A stretch of DNA of 64,000 nucleotides from Lanius collurio (Eukaryota; Chordata; Aves; Passeriformes; Laniidae), in NCBI GenBank assembly GCA_020086605.1, contig JACBWW010000020.1, positions 10,746,424 through 10,810,423 on the forward strand. The letters are read 5' to 3'. Below, one piece after another: positions 1 through 11,312 of the stretch. The notes under the pieces are model-generated. The model ran no database searches. It saw nothing but the letters and a program-made list of their open reading frames with translations, and was not told the origin of the DNA. Positions within the stretch are counted from its first letter, which is position 1, and the number at the start of each line of letters is the position of its first letter. The translations under genes were made by a program, and so were the position numbers.

Positions 1-130
1 TTTTTTTTTTTTCCTGTCTGTTTCTTAGGTCATTTTTTTTTTGTTAAGAAGGCAGCAGAAACAGTTAAAGTTGGGGAATAAATAGAATTTCTATGTGAAG
101 TAGGAGAGGAGTCCTTTATCTCCCATATAC

Positions 131-281
131 AGAATCATGCAATGGTTTGGATTAGAAGGGAAATTGAAGACCATCCCATCCCAAACCCCTGCCATGGCCA
201 GGTGCCCCTTCCACTAGACCAGGTTGCACAAAGTCCTGCTCAAGTTGGCTTTGAACTCTTCAAAGATGGAGCAGCCATATA
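131..281 (-). mobile_element. CR1 LINE, 3' end fragment
   Basis: Reading the minus strand, this is the last ~150 bp of a CR1 non-LTR retrotransposon. On the plus strand it starts with AGAATCATGCAATGG, the reverse complement of the CR1 tail. It continues with segments matching the family's 3' UTR (CCCCTGCCATGGCCAGG, CCTTCCACTAGACCAGGTTG, then a GAACTCTTCAAAGATGGAGCA section). It breaks off after about 150 bp, so the copy is strongly 5' truncated, which is normal for CR1. Many substitutions against the remembered consensus suggest an old insertion. No coding capacity remains. Confidence 0.85.
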
Positions 282-1033
282 TAGTCAGTGCTATTTGTAA
301 AGATGTCTTCTCAGAGGCCTGAAATGTACTCTTTCAATCAAAACTCTTATCATAGGGTTACAGCTTTTGGCATAAACTTATGAAGTTATATAAGAGTGCA
401 AGGCACTCTTGATGCAGCATCTTCTTATCAGTAGAAGTACAGGTTCTGTACAGAATAAATTCATTTTGTTTTGTCTTTCTAAATTTGTTGGTTCATAATT
501 TCTACCGACTTTAAATGCTTTAGACTTTTAACCTCCATCAGGCCCAGGAAAAATTTACTTTTGTTATAAACATCCTCTCATGTTTGTCAGCATTAATGAG
601 GTTGTTGTCTAATAAACAAGTTTCCAGTATGGTAAACTGCCTGTCATATTTCTTTAATCTCCAGAGAAACTCAAGTTCTTGCTGTAATTTCTGCACATAG
701 AAACGTGTGAGGTAAGACTGTCTTCTATCCTCTGTTCTATCTCACAATCTGAAATAGGATCTGAATATTGTTTACTGCTCAAATATCCTTTGTAACTCTT
801 TGATTCTGTCAGTGCTCAAAAACAGTAATATTTCAGAGAGGATCTGGTTAATCAATCTTTTAGCTGTACTTTTTTTGCCTTTTCAACAAATAGAATTCCC
901 AGAGAGTAGATTCCATTTATGTAGTTAGGATTAAGAGAGAGAGCCTCCTTCTTGTTGCTAAACTTTGTTAATCTGAACTAGTTCTACATAAAAGATTTTT
1001 TTGTATGTGTGCACAAAAGTTTTGGTCATGAAA
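282..1033. other. Unique A+T-rich sequence, no gene seen
   Basis: No recognisable gene, repeat or structured element was seen here. Open frames are very short and there is no CR1 or LTR similarity. Confidence 0.5.
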
Positions 1034-1171
1034 GCAAATTAAATCTTGAAATCTGAGAATAAAGTAAAACAAACTAACTGGGGTGGGCTTCTAATGAAAT
1101 TAAAATCAATGGAAAGAAAGAAAAAATTTCGGAAATGAAGTGGTTGTAATCAAACATAATAGGATGGCATG

Positions 1172-1575
1172 AAGCGCTCCCCTTTTGCATGACTTTTGCT
1201 GTTTCAATGTCCCTGGAAAACTAAGCTTCATGGTTTTCTAAAGCCTAAGATTTAGTGTAAGCCTAACCCTAAGCAGAGCAGTTAAAGCAGTCTTTGCTGA
1301 GGTGCCAAGCACATGGGTGGTGCCAAGGAGAGAGGTGTGGAGGGAGCAATGTTGGGGCAGTGCTGTGCTCCCCTGAGCATGCCTTTTGTAGTTGCAGTCC
1401 CTGAGTGTGTAGGCACTGTGATTTTTTCAAGTCTCAACCAAGGCATTTGCCTAACGCTAAGCAGAGCAGTAAAAGCAGGCTTTTGCTGAGGGGTTGATCA
1501 CATGGGTGGTGCCAAGAAGAAAGGTGTGAAGAGAGGAATCTTTGGGCCGTGGGGTGTTCTTTTTTTGAAGGGAAA
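1172..1575. repeat. Tandem duplication, ~190-bp unit, about 2.1 copies
   Basis: The segment starting GCCTAACCCTAAGCAGAGCA at 1261 is repeated at 1450 as GCCTAACGCTAAGCAGAGCA. Both continue in parallel through an AAAGCAG...TTTGCTGAGG stretch, CACATGGGTGGTGCCAAG and an AGGTGTG motif. The end of a preceding partial copy is visible at 1172-1260: GCTCCCCTTTTGCATG at 1176 corresponds to GCTCCCCTGAGCATG at 1367. The unit length is therefore about 189-191 bp. The array lies inside the left half of the inverted-repeat structure, between two GAAATGAA-rich arms. Confidence 0.8.
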
Positions 1576-1789
1576 TGCACCGAACCTCGCCAAAATGTTT
1601 CTCCTTGAAATCCTGAAATCAAGGAACTAAGTGAAATGAAGAGATGGGAGAAGAAATTGATGAAATTAAATGCTAAAAACAAAAAAGAGAAAATTCTGAA
1701 GCTAAGTGAAAACAATAAAATGGCTTGGGATGACATGAAGTGTGTGTAAATGGACCAAAAGTTGCAGAATTGATCCTAATTGAAATGGT

Positions 1790-1826
1790 AAGATTTCATT
1801 TCCAGTCATGAAGGAAATGAAATCTT
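1790..1826. repeat. Perfect 14-bp inverted repeat in the spacer of the large hairpin
   Basis: AAGATTTCATTTCC at 1790-1803 is followed after 9 nt by its exact reverse complement GGAAATGAAATCTT at 1813-1826. It sits almost exactly in the centre of the larger 1581-2035 inverted repeat and would form a terminal stem within the loop. Confidence 0.85.
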
Positions 1827-2100
1827 GCATTATCGATGAAAATCAATTTTGCAAGCTTCACCCCATTTCACTACACTTCATGTCAACCCATTTGCTTCTA
1901 TTGTTTTCACTTTGCTTCAGAATTTTCTCCTTTTTTTGACATTTCATTCCTTTAATTTCTTCTCTTATCTTTTTGTTTATCTTTCTTCCTTGATTTTGGG
2001 ATTTCAATGTGGATAATTTTGGCAAGTTTTGGTGCTTTTCACTGCACCTCATTTCATCTGACTCCATTTTGTTGTAGTCACCCCAATTCCAAATTTACTT

Positions 2101-2290
2101 TTTTTTTTTTTTTCCCTTTCATTTCATTTTATCCTATCTCCTTTCCTGAGTGTTTCTTCCACTATGTTCTCTGCTTTCAAGATTTAATTTCATTTCCTGA
2201 AAAGAAATTTTTCCTTTCAGGAAAGGAAGTGAAATTTTGTGATTTCAGTGAATGTCTAAATTTTTTAAACTTGTTTTTTCTCACTGACCT
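2101..2290. repeat. T-rich run and nested inverted repeat at the right edge of the composite repeat
   Basis: A run of T at 2099-2115 is followed by more ATTTCATT-type repeat sequence. A short imperfect inverted repeat occurs at about 2184-2235, with ATTTCATTTCCTGAAAAG opposite CTTTCAGGAAAGGAAGTGAAAT. This looks like an additional degenerate unit of the same family. Confidence 0.55.
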
Positions 2291-3879
2291 ATGACAATCA
2301 TTTCATGTTCCCCAATGACATTTTTACATGTTTTCTGACTACTTAAAATACAATGTATATTCTGTTTGGTTATTTTTTCCCCCAGATTTTTAGTGACAGA
2401 TAGTAGCCAATCCTGAGGAAACATTGGTACATTTCCGGACACAAGCCAATAATCACAGAATAAAATTCAGAGTTTTCATCCAGAATTATTCCTTTGATAT
2501 CCTGCATGGCATTCTTGCCCCATCCTGTTGGCATCATGGTTTCTGCCAGTTTCCCATGAAACAACTGTGTATGATTTACTGAAAAACATAAAATTCTACT
2601 GAATACAAGAACTAAATGAAAAATTCATCCTGGGAAACTCAGACACTTTGCATTTTAAAGAGAAGGAAGCACCTTATATCCCTTAAACTTTCATTTTTTT
2701 CTTTGCTCTTTCTGACAGTACTTTTCCTATAAAGTTTTATGTATGCAGTCCCTTTTGTATCTAATTTTTGGATTGGAAATTTAATTTATTTGTAATTGGT
2801 ATTAATATTTTTATTTTTTGGTTTGCCTTTGATCTCAAACAAAATTTCATCTTGTCCTTTGCCAAGTGAATAAACTCCATCAGCTCCAGAGATAGTTTCA
2901 ATTTTTACTTTTATGTATTTCTAATTATTTCCTACAAAGATGAAAGATAGAGCAGAATATTAAATAAAATGTTTTAGTGGTATTTATTTGAGGGTTTTTT
3001 TTAGCTATTGGATTTTATTTTCCAACATAAAGGGAGGGAGAGTTTCTTCAATTTTTTGGAAGTTTGGGTAGAGTTTTCCTTGTTCACACACAACAAAACT
3101 TAAACCTTTCTAAGCTTAACGTTTATTGTGAGTTTTGAATGATCAGCTGGAGTCCCAGTCTATGTTATGATTTTGCTAAGATCTTTGGCTCTTCAAGATT
3201 TCTTAACTGTGCCATTAATAACAGACTTCAATGTGTGTTTAGAATGTAGTCTTTGATTTTTGGTATGATCCATAAAACATAGAATGGACTTCTGGTTTTT
3301 ATTAAGATGATAATTACAGAGTACGCTGCCTTGCCATTCCACTGATAGAAAATTTATCTTTTTAACACAGTTTAATATTAACTTTAATTTTTTCCATGTT
3401 TAATATTGCCCATGTCTATTAGCATGGTAACAATCATTCTTACTCATGCAGCATCAACAATAAAATATAAACTTTCACGCAAATTTGCTATACTCATTCC
3501 AAATGTTCCTGACTAAAAAGGCTTATTGGGAACAAATCAGTTCTTGTTTATTTTGTGACATGAAAACCAACTAAAGAGCAATAAAAAGCAACCTGAAATA
3601 AACACCTGCTGAAAAACAATCTATGTAAAGTTTAAAGACCATTTAACTTAGAGATCTGTTACAGCCATCCTGCACAAGCCTTTGGCACATAAACTTAATG
3701 CATAATATGTCTAGAACTCACCTACGCTGTAGATATGAGAATATGTTATGGGAAATGTTTCTAGTTTGAGAATTTTTCCCTGTTTTTTGAATGGTAAATC
3801 AGCAAGATTTGGCAAGAAACTAACAAACTAACTGTAATTTTGAAAAAAGAATTTTGAATAGGAAAAAAAAAAATGGTGA
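2291..3879. other. Unique A+T-rich sequence, no gene seen
   Basis: No mobile-element similarity, convincing exon or RNA gene was recognised. Open frames are below 85 codons and resemble no family known to me. Confidence 0.5.
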
Positions 3880-4424
3880 AAAGGGCCAACTGTGTCCTGG
3901 AATGCATCAAGAAGAGCATTGCCAGCTGGTCAAGGGAGGTGATTTTTCCACTCCACTCTGCAGTGGTGTTGCCTGGGTCAAGTTCTGTGTGCAGTTTTAA
4001 ATACTTCACTGTAAGAAGGACTTACTAGAAGCTATTGAAATGTGTCCAGAGGAGGATCACTAGGATGATAAAAGGTCTCAAAGGCAAGACTTAGAAGGAG
4101 TGGCTAGGGTCACTTGACTTGCTCTGCTTAGAGAAAAGGCTGAGAGAGACCTCATTGCAATGTATATCTTCTTTAAGGTCATCAGCAGAGGGGTAGGCAT
4201 TGATCTCGTCCCTCTGGCAACCAGCAACAGGACACAAGCAAAGGGAATCAAGCTGCATCAAGGAAAGTTCACACTGTCCATTAGGAAAACTTCTTCACTG
4301 AGAGGATAGTCAGTCACTGGAATATGTCTCCAGTGAAGCAGTCATATTATCCAGCCTGTCAGAGTTCAAGGAGCATCTGGACAATGCTCTCAGTCATGTG
4401 CTTTAATTTTATGTAGTCCTGCTT
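3880..4424 (+). mobile_element. CR1 LINE fragment, ORF2 C-terminus and part of the 3' UTR
   Basis: The plus strand follows the CR1 order: AAGGGCCAACTGTGTCCTGG, then GAAGAGCATTGCCAGCTGG and TCAAGGGAGGTGATT (end of the reverse-transcriptase frame). Next come GTCCAGAGGAGGATCAC, GAGAAAAGGCTGAGAGAGACC, AACTTCTTCACTGAGAGG and finally TTTTATGTAGTCCTGC. The terminal ATTCTATGATT-type tail is not visible after 4424, so the 3' end is degraded or deleted as well as the 5' end. Numerous indels and stops destroy the frame. The age appears considerable. Confidence 0.85.
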
Positions 4425-7400
4425 TCTAATTTCTGCATTTGATTCCATCAGATCTCAAGAACTTATAATTGCATATAGTTTTATGTAATCATGTATGATA
4501 TGGATGAGTATGCTAACAAAGTGATACTTATATTTTATTGAAAAGAAAAATGAAAAAAAAAAAAAAGATCATTATTATAGCATGCTTGGATTTCTGCCCC
4601 TTCCTATGTTTTCTAAATCTGTTTGAAGTGTACTAGAAGTACACTACTTTCACGTAAGTGTATTCAGGCATGAAATAGAATCATGCATTTTTAAGTAAAT
4701 TGCTTTCTAACAAATTTATTTCAGAATATGCACATAATTAGAGTCACAGCTCCATATAGTAGTCAGTCAGTATTATATCACTATTTGCCAACCACCACTT
4801 TGTAAACAAGATGTGCCGTCTCAGGATGTGCATTCCATTTCCAAATTTTACTGGTGCTCACTCAGAGATAAGAGGTATTTCAAACTGAGACATTTTATTG
4901 ACTAATCTGACGTCAGACTTTGATCAGGGAATCATGTTGACACTGGGGTGTTTATTTCCATGTAGCCTCATTAAAATAATAGAATTTTAGAAACAATTGG
5001 AATTGTGTCATTGCATATCAGATAAGATGCTGCATTTGTCTTGTTATTGTGATGTGAACTTATCAAGACTTCACTGTATTTTTTTTTTTCTGAAGCTCTG
5101 TTACACAGCAGATGGGATGTCTAACATCCTTTTCTATTTGAAACATGCAAGCTCTAATAAACAAGAGGGTTTAGAATGTTAAACCAGCCAGCCATACGAA
5201 ATATGTCACACAGTTTGCTGTCAACCTAATTAATTAGATAGCATTATTTGCTGTCCCCAGTGAACTCTGATGAGCTCAATGACTGATAATAGCCTCATTC
5301 TTTTGAGGGATTTTCTTTTAATTTTATTTACATTGATTTAAGAGTGTTTAAAGAGGGAGAAAAACCATCCTACCACTATGAAGGGTTATTCAGAAATATA
5401 TACTTGTAAGTTATTAATATGAGCAAACATTTGGCCTATTACTAAGGTCATTTTAATTTTAAATCTTTCAGAGTAATGTTTCTTGAATAATTACTATTTC
5501 AGTAATTATCTTGCACTTTCATAACACATTTCTGGACATGTTTTGTAATAGAGTTCTTGCCCTTCAGACTGTAGAAAGACTCAAAAAATTTACGTGAACA
5601 TCACTTATAATACAGGACAAACAAAATATTATGGTTGACATAACATACAGGTCTTCAAATCAATCTTAAATAAAAAAGGCTATTTTCAGTTGGGAAAACA
5701 TAATTATTTGCTTTTCTTGTAATTTTAATGTTCAGATTTGCACAAGAACAAATAATTTGATGAACTTTCTAAAAGGGACCAGCACCTCTCTGCCCCGGAG
5801 TTCCATTTCCAGCTGTGCCACTGGTTCTTAAAGACACAGTAACAGTCTTGGACAGAGATAGTTGAAGAACACTATAATATTTTGGGTTACCCAGGACACT
5901 ATGAAGAAAACTAAAAGTTGGCCAATAGAAAAATCTATAAATAGTGAATGCAATAATTTGACTTACTACAGCAAATGGCAGTTTTACTATAGTTTTTGGT
6001 AAATATATTGCACTTAAGTAATAATTTCCTCAGTGGAAGAAGAGACATAAAATTATCTGATCCCAGAAAAGTACATGTCCACAACTGAGGTAGACTCCTG
6101 TGAAATACATATGCTGTTTCTGAATTTCTAGGTGCTTTATTATTGTAGGCTTTATTATTTGAGTTGTGTGTTATTTTTGTCCACAACTCTGCCACAACAC
6201 CATTTTATTTTGTATAAAATTTTTGTATTGAGTTTTGTATTGATAGATTTTTTTTTTAATTCTTTTAAATATTCAGCTAGATTAAATTTGTAAGTTTCCA
6301 TGGCTTTTAACTAACTAATGTACATTCTGGTGCACTTCTGAATGTTGACGTGCAAAGAGTGTTGCACAAACAATCAAATGCTCTCTAAAGGGTTAAACCA
6401 ATTGTTATCCTCTTTGGGAATTATCTTCTACATTTACAGCAGTAAGTATGAAGAGAGTGCAAGGACAAATACCTTTCTGAGGGAGGCAGCATTTAGTTAT
6501 GCTTCATAGGCTCTAGTGAATCATTCCACTGCACAGAGTTCAGTCTTACATGTCATGCCATAACATGTTCTACTAAGCACCCATGAAGAAAATTTTTCTC
6601 ATATTTAACATGCTTGATTGTTTCATCAGTTCTTGCTGATAATAGAAATGCTTTTTTTCTGCAGGATTTATTGAACTGATATTTCAGTTTGCTCTTGTTT
6701 TGTTTCAGGCTGAAGAAGCACAGGGGTCTTTTCGCCTGTTCTACAAGAGGGATTCCATTCCCTAGACACCCAGTTACACTTCTATGTGCCCTAATTCCTT
6801 TGTGTATATTTATGGGATCACCTAGCAAAAACTTTAGAAAAGGTTCAATCTGAAGTTATACATACCTTTAATGAATTTCTCTTCAAACTCTTTTTTTTTT
6901 GGACAATTTTTTTTTTGAAAGCTCATTTTTCTGTTGTAATTAATGACCAGATTATCTCCTTGTTTTGCCTTTGTTTAGACTGTTTTTTGAAGAGTGATTT
7001 AAGGTCCACAATTTTATATTCTGTGTCCTTTTGGTGTCCCTGATTTTTTGGGACAGTTGGTGGTCTGTCCTCATGTTCAGTGAATATATAGCTCCAAAAG
7101 CACATACCTCCCATCTGATAATAGTCAAAAATCTATAAAGATTCTAAAGTACTAATAATGTAGTTATTAGTACTTGTCTGTTGGCTTAATAAAATATGAA
7201 TAAAATTTCAGTGGCAACTTGTGCACTTTTATTCTAGCCTTTTTCACAATATTTCCTATGAAGTGTGTGCCTGAAATACACATAATTCTAAATTATGTGC
7301 TCTTCTTTGACTTCTGTCTTTTTCAACTTATTTTTCTTGCTCTATTTGAGGAAATTTACCTTGGGTGCTACTTCTTTTTAAGTCTGTACCTTTTTGCTCT

Positions 7401-8208
7401 GAGAAAATTCACCTGTGGCCTTTGTTAAAGAATTTTAGTGAATGATTGGGCCATGTTTAAGAGTTATAGAACAAGATTAAATGTATTTCACTCCATGTAA
7501 TTCCTTCTTTGTATAAGACGGGAACATTAATGTTGATAGTTTCTTAACTTCACAGAGAATCACACAGTTTTTCTGGTCTTTAATCATTACAAAAATGTTA
7601 GAATAAAATTATCAGAACTTAAATATGGGTTTTTTTCGAAGAATAATTGTAGATCCAAGGTACAGTTTAAAGTTTGCCTTAAGAGTTATGAGATATACTT
7701 CAAAATAATAGATATCCCACAGTTGTTTTTTGTGAAAAGCTTAAATAAACATTGGTTTGATGGAGGAGTTCTCTCCAGCATAAGTCTTCATGAAATGTAA
7801 AACTTTTGCAAATATTTTTTATTATAATTCACTAGGGAAGATCTGAAAAAACCTTTGAAAAATACAAGAAAAAAAATTGTCCTTTTTTTTTTCTACAAAA
7901 AAATCACTGATGTACATAAACCAAAATATTTCATGGAACTATCTAGCTCATTGACCAGCTACCATAGCAAAGGAACGGTAGTTATGCAGCACATGGCACA
8001 TTTTCCAAGAGATGCTGGAGCAGGTATCTCTGCCAGGGCAGGGGCTTTGCCCAAATAAATCTTCAGATGATAGTTACAGCCCAGCAAATTGCAGTCTGAA
8101 GGGAGTGCCTGGGACCTATCCCTCAGGCTGGGAGATGTAAATGAAAAAAGTGTTATTGTTAAAATCTAAATGCAGACACATTCACTGTTAAGGAATACAG
8201 CCAGTGCC
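4425..8208. other. Unique A+T-rich sequence, no gene seen
   Basis: The interval holds an A-run at 4552-4565, a T-run near 5080-5090, and a perfect 12-bp palindrome CTAATTAATTAG at 5226-5237 carrying homeodomain-type TAATTA cores. No coding region, RNA gene or mobile element was recognised. Confidence 0.45.
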
Positions 8209-8700
8209 TGTAGCTCAGTGAGCAGCTGCAGTGGGAGCTGCACATGGAGCTCTGGGTGGTGGGATCCCAGGCAAGGAGGCCTCACACTGCTGACCCTTTG
8301 ATAGCAAAGGGCACATGGACCTGTGGCCAGCCAGGTGACCAGACACTCAAAGATATGGCAGGAGACGAGGATTCAGGAGGAAGAGCCAAGAATTTGTGTG
8401 GTTGGACTGTGAGGGTATAAAAACCTAGAGGTTCCTTTAGTGAGGATTCCTCCTGGGAGGCACCAGTTCCAGCTGTTTCTGTTACTGTGCCTTAGGAAAA
8501 CTTGGAGTTGAACAAGAAAGGAAACCTGATCTGACTGTGAGAGTGGGATATGTAGGGAGACAAGTGTGGCACCTGTCTGGTCACTGGAGCCACCAGCTGT
8601 GAAGGGGCTTTGATGCCAGCAGTGGAAGACTCTGGTGGTGGGAGTGTGACTGCCAGTGGGACTCCTCAATGGTCAGAGAAGGAAGTTTCCTTAACACTTG
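8209..8700 (+). mobile_element. GC-richer block resembling a retroviral LTR and leader
   Basis: This ~490-bp block is clearly richer in G+C than its flanks. It begins TGTAGCTCAGTGAGCAGCTG and carries a good TATA box, TATAAAAA at 8416-8423, preceded by GTTGGACTGTGAGG. A possible start region, CACCAGTTCCAGCTGTTTC, follows. The arrangement (TG start, GC-rich U3, TATA, downstream leader) resembles an endogenous retrovirus LTR. I could not define a CA end or a target-site duplication, and no retroviral coding remnant is visible. An alternative is a degraded unrelated repeat or a GC-rich unique promoter. Confidence 0.35.
8416..8423 (+). promoter_or_regulatory. TATA-box-like element
   Basis: TATAAAAA in a locally GC-richer context, consistent with the core promoter of an LTR-like block. 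No downstream gene is evident. Confidence 0.3.
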
Positions 8701-9603
8701 CTATAATATGCAGAGTAAGATGTATTTTTTTTTTTTCTTAATTTGATTAAGGTTTTATTTTTCAGCTTTTTTTCCTTAATGAAAGAGATGTTTCAAAAAC
8801 ACTGTGAATATTTTAGCTGTTCTAAAAATCAACTAATGTGCAGTGTAAGGTTTTTATTTAATTTAAAAACTTTTTTGTTTGAACATTTTTGGATTGCAAG
8901 CAAACTTTTATATGAGGCAAAATGAAGAAAGATGTCAAGGTTTTTCTTCCCCAACAAAAAGATAGTTTACCTTGGAAATCTCTAGTGATATTCTCCATTG
9001 AATGTTTTTGGATTGATGCCTGGAAATTTGGAAGCTATTTATTCAGTTTCTTTGCGCTACTAATTTATCCAGATCTCAAGTATGGACTTCCGTTGAAGCA
9101 GTGGCCTGGTGCTAGGTAGCGGGGTACAACAAAATCACATGGCAGAGAGAGAAAGGATCGAGGAGAAACACTTGAAATGATTCTTCCAATTCTGGCTACC
9201 AGCAGTAACTTGGATGAAGAGTTATGTTCTGCCCAGTCAGACCTCTCTGACCTCCAGACATCATATCTCTCAGTGCCAGTCATATCCTTACATAAAACAG
9301 GGGAAAAAGTATTATAAAAATCTCATAATGTGGACTAGTACATAAAGAAATACACCTCTTTGTCTGTAGTTAATATCTTAAGGTAAGTTAAGATGACTTT
9401 TTTGACACCTCAATTACCTCTGCCTCCCATAAAATCAGGTTTGATTTTATGAAAATATTAATGTTTTGAAAATATTAATGTTTTAATGCTTTTTTGGGGT
9501 TAGGATTCCATGCATGAACATGTAAGATTTTATGTTATAAGGCTTGGGTTTTTTTTCCTTTTCTTTGAATGAAAAAGTTCAGTCTCTTTTCTAAGTAAAA
9601 CGT
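8701..9603. other. Unique A+T-rich sequence with a 17-bp tandem duplication
   Basis: No gene was recognised. GAAAATATTAATGTTTT occurs twice in perfect tandem at 9451-9467 and 9468-9484. A T-run lies at about 8726-8737. Confidence 0.5.
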
Positions 9604-9865
9604 GATTAGGTCAGGAGGATATGGTCTCAAGTAGTGCCAGGGGAGGTTTAAATTGAGTATTAGGAAAATGTCTACCCTGGAGGGTTGTTAAGGATGGGAA
9701 GGATTGTCTAGGGAAGTGGTTGAGTTACTGTCCTTGGAGGTATTTAAAAGACAAGTAGCTGTGACACTTAGGATGGTTTACTGGTGGACTTGGGAATGCC
9801 ATATTAATGATTGGACTTGATGATGTTGGAGGTCTTTCCAACATAAGTGATTCTGTGATTCTATT
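9604..9865 (+). mobile_element. CR1 LINE, 3' UTR fragment with tail
   Basis: The plus strand matches the CR1 3' region. ATATGGTCTCAAGTAGTGCC and GGGGAGGTTTAAATTGAGTA are followed by GGGAAGTGGTTGAGTTAC, then GGAGGTATTTAAAAGACAAG and GGTTTACTGGTGGACTTGG. It closes with AGTGATTCTGTGATTCTATT, the family's terminal repeat. The copy is 5' truncated at about 260 bp and non-coding. Its subfamily, with the TATTTAAAAGAC and TGGTGGACTTGG motifs, differs from the copies at 13710 and 56139. Confidence 0.92.
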
Positions 9866-10756
9866 AACCTTGAATTCTTGGTAGAAATTCAGTAAGGACA
9901 GTGGTTTCCACTCTGCCTCATTGGCAGCAGCGAGGACATGTTAGCTGTACTTTGAAAGCCTTGAGGTTCTGAGGGAACTGGGGGCTGCTTGCTCAGTAGA
10001 TACTCTGTAAAATGAGGGATCAGAGAACCTACAAGTGGCAGTGACTGCTGTGTTTTATGCTGTGTGCAATAGCTGGTGTTTGATAGGCTGGCTTTATATA
10101 TCAGATGCATCTTTGGAAACTAGAAAAATAGGGCACCTAATTTGTGTGACTTCTCTTTGACATAAATGCTGAATCCAAGTAGAAAAAATTCTGTGAATTA
10201 ATAGATATAGAGTCTTATGTTCAGGATTAAGTCAATAAGATAAGATGAAATGCCAAGCTTGAAAGTGTTCTGCAAACTAGTTTCTGGAAAATATAAATAA
10301 ATGTTTTCTAGTACAAAAAAAATTAAAATCACCACAAATAAACCACCAACCTCTTCCCCCTTCCTCCCCCAAAAAAGCTAAAACAGAAAGAAAACCAGAA
10401 AAAAAAATTCCTAGCTTGCATTTCTCTCTCATTTATTTTTTCTATTACTTTGTAACATGTATATGTTTAGAAAATACATCTCTATCTCATACATTTCATG
10501 AAACTTTTAAGGTGCTCTTCAGGAGTTTGGAATGCATTTTTCAGTCATTGCAACAACATTTGAAATGGTGCTTTATCATTGGATTTATTATTTTTTTCTT
10601 AGAAACATTAGACATACTGCTAAATCTCTCTCTAAATCCGGTAAAAAAAAAAAAGAATATACTTTTTTTTCTGCTGTCATTGAAAATTCAGGTCAAAGTT
10701 TCCTGACACACAGATTTTCTTGAAGGATATACAGTTAGGATCAATATAGTGTCATT

Positions 10757-10797
10757 AAAGAAAAAAAAAACAAAACAAAACAAAAAAAAAAAAAACC
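10757..10797. repeat. A-rich low-complexity tract (AAAAC)n
   Basis: Nearly pure A with a few C interruptions in an AAAAC pattern. It could be the tail of a retroposed sequence, but no element body was recognised beside it. Confidence 0.85.
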
Positions 10798-11247
10798 AAC
10801 ACTTCTGCTGAGTCATTTGAAAGAAGCTTAGGAGTCTTTGTTTTTAGCAAACACAATTATAGAGTCTGGATATACTCAGTGATCTGTGAAGGTTAATATC
10901 TGTCCATAAAAGTGATGTGCTGAGTTTCTTTTGTCTATTCGCCTACATGTTAACTGGAATTTTCAAATATAATTGAATTCTTCACCTTATTATAAAAAAA
11001 ATACTGACTATAAACTTTTACTTGTAGGTCAATGGGGGGATACCTAATGATTTTTATAAGCCACTTCAGCTTTCTTTGGATGTCCTTAGGACACAAATCT
11101 TCACAGTTGATTCCCTGCAGGGACAGTTTTCAAAGGTGCTTTTATTTTTAACAGCTATGACAGCATTTTTGTAAATGGCTACATACCAGCTCTCTGTCTG
11201 GATATTCAGATAACACCACTTTATTTAACAAAAGAAGAAAAATTCAT

Positions 11248-11312
11248 AATATACATATATATATATATACACACACACTTGTACATACATATGTGTACAT
11301 ATGTGTTTGTGT
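11248..11312. repeat. TA/CA dinucleotide microsatellite
   Basis: An ATATAC run passes into (TA)n, then (CA)n, then an imperfect CATATGTGTACATATGTGTTTGTG segment, a compound alternating purine-pyrimidine tract. Confidence 0.9.

Larger units (their letters stand above)
1034..2190. repeat. Composite inverted-repeat element (GAAATGAAGTG-rich)
   Basis: A repeat unit rich in GAAATGAA and ATGAAGTG occurs on the plus strand at about 1036-1172 and 1581-1762, and as its reverse complement at about 1858-2035 and 2037-2190. The inner arms (1581-1762 against 1858-2035) align over about 175 bp at roughly 75-80% identity by eye. They share the exact 15-mer GAGAAAATTCTGAAG at 1686-1700, whose complement lies at 1915-1929. 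The outer arms share the exact 16-mer AAATTAAATCTTGAAA at 1036-1051, complement at 2175-2190. The spacer between inner arms is about 95 bp. A transcript of either strand could fold into a long imperfect hairpin. The family is not one I recognise; it could be satellite-derived or a non-autonomous foldback element. Confidence 0.7.

Noticed and set aside
1858..2067. 69-codon minus-strand frame, Lys/Glu-rich
   Set aside because: It lies wholly within the right inner arm of the inverted repeat. Its repeated residues (EMRCSE, DMKCSE) simply translate the GAAATGAAGTG repeat.
8205..8285. tRNA-like A box (TAGCTCAGTGAG), considered as a tRNA gene or tRNA-derived SINE
   Set aside because: No B box (GGTTCGANTC type) follows at the right distance and no cloverleaf can be drawn. 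The sequence continues as a longer GC-rich block.
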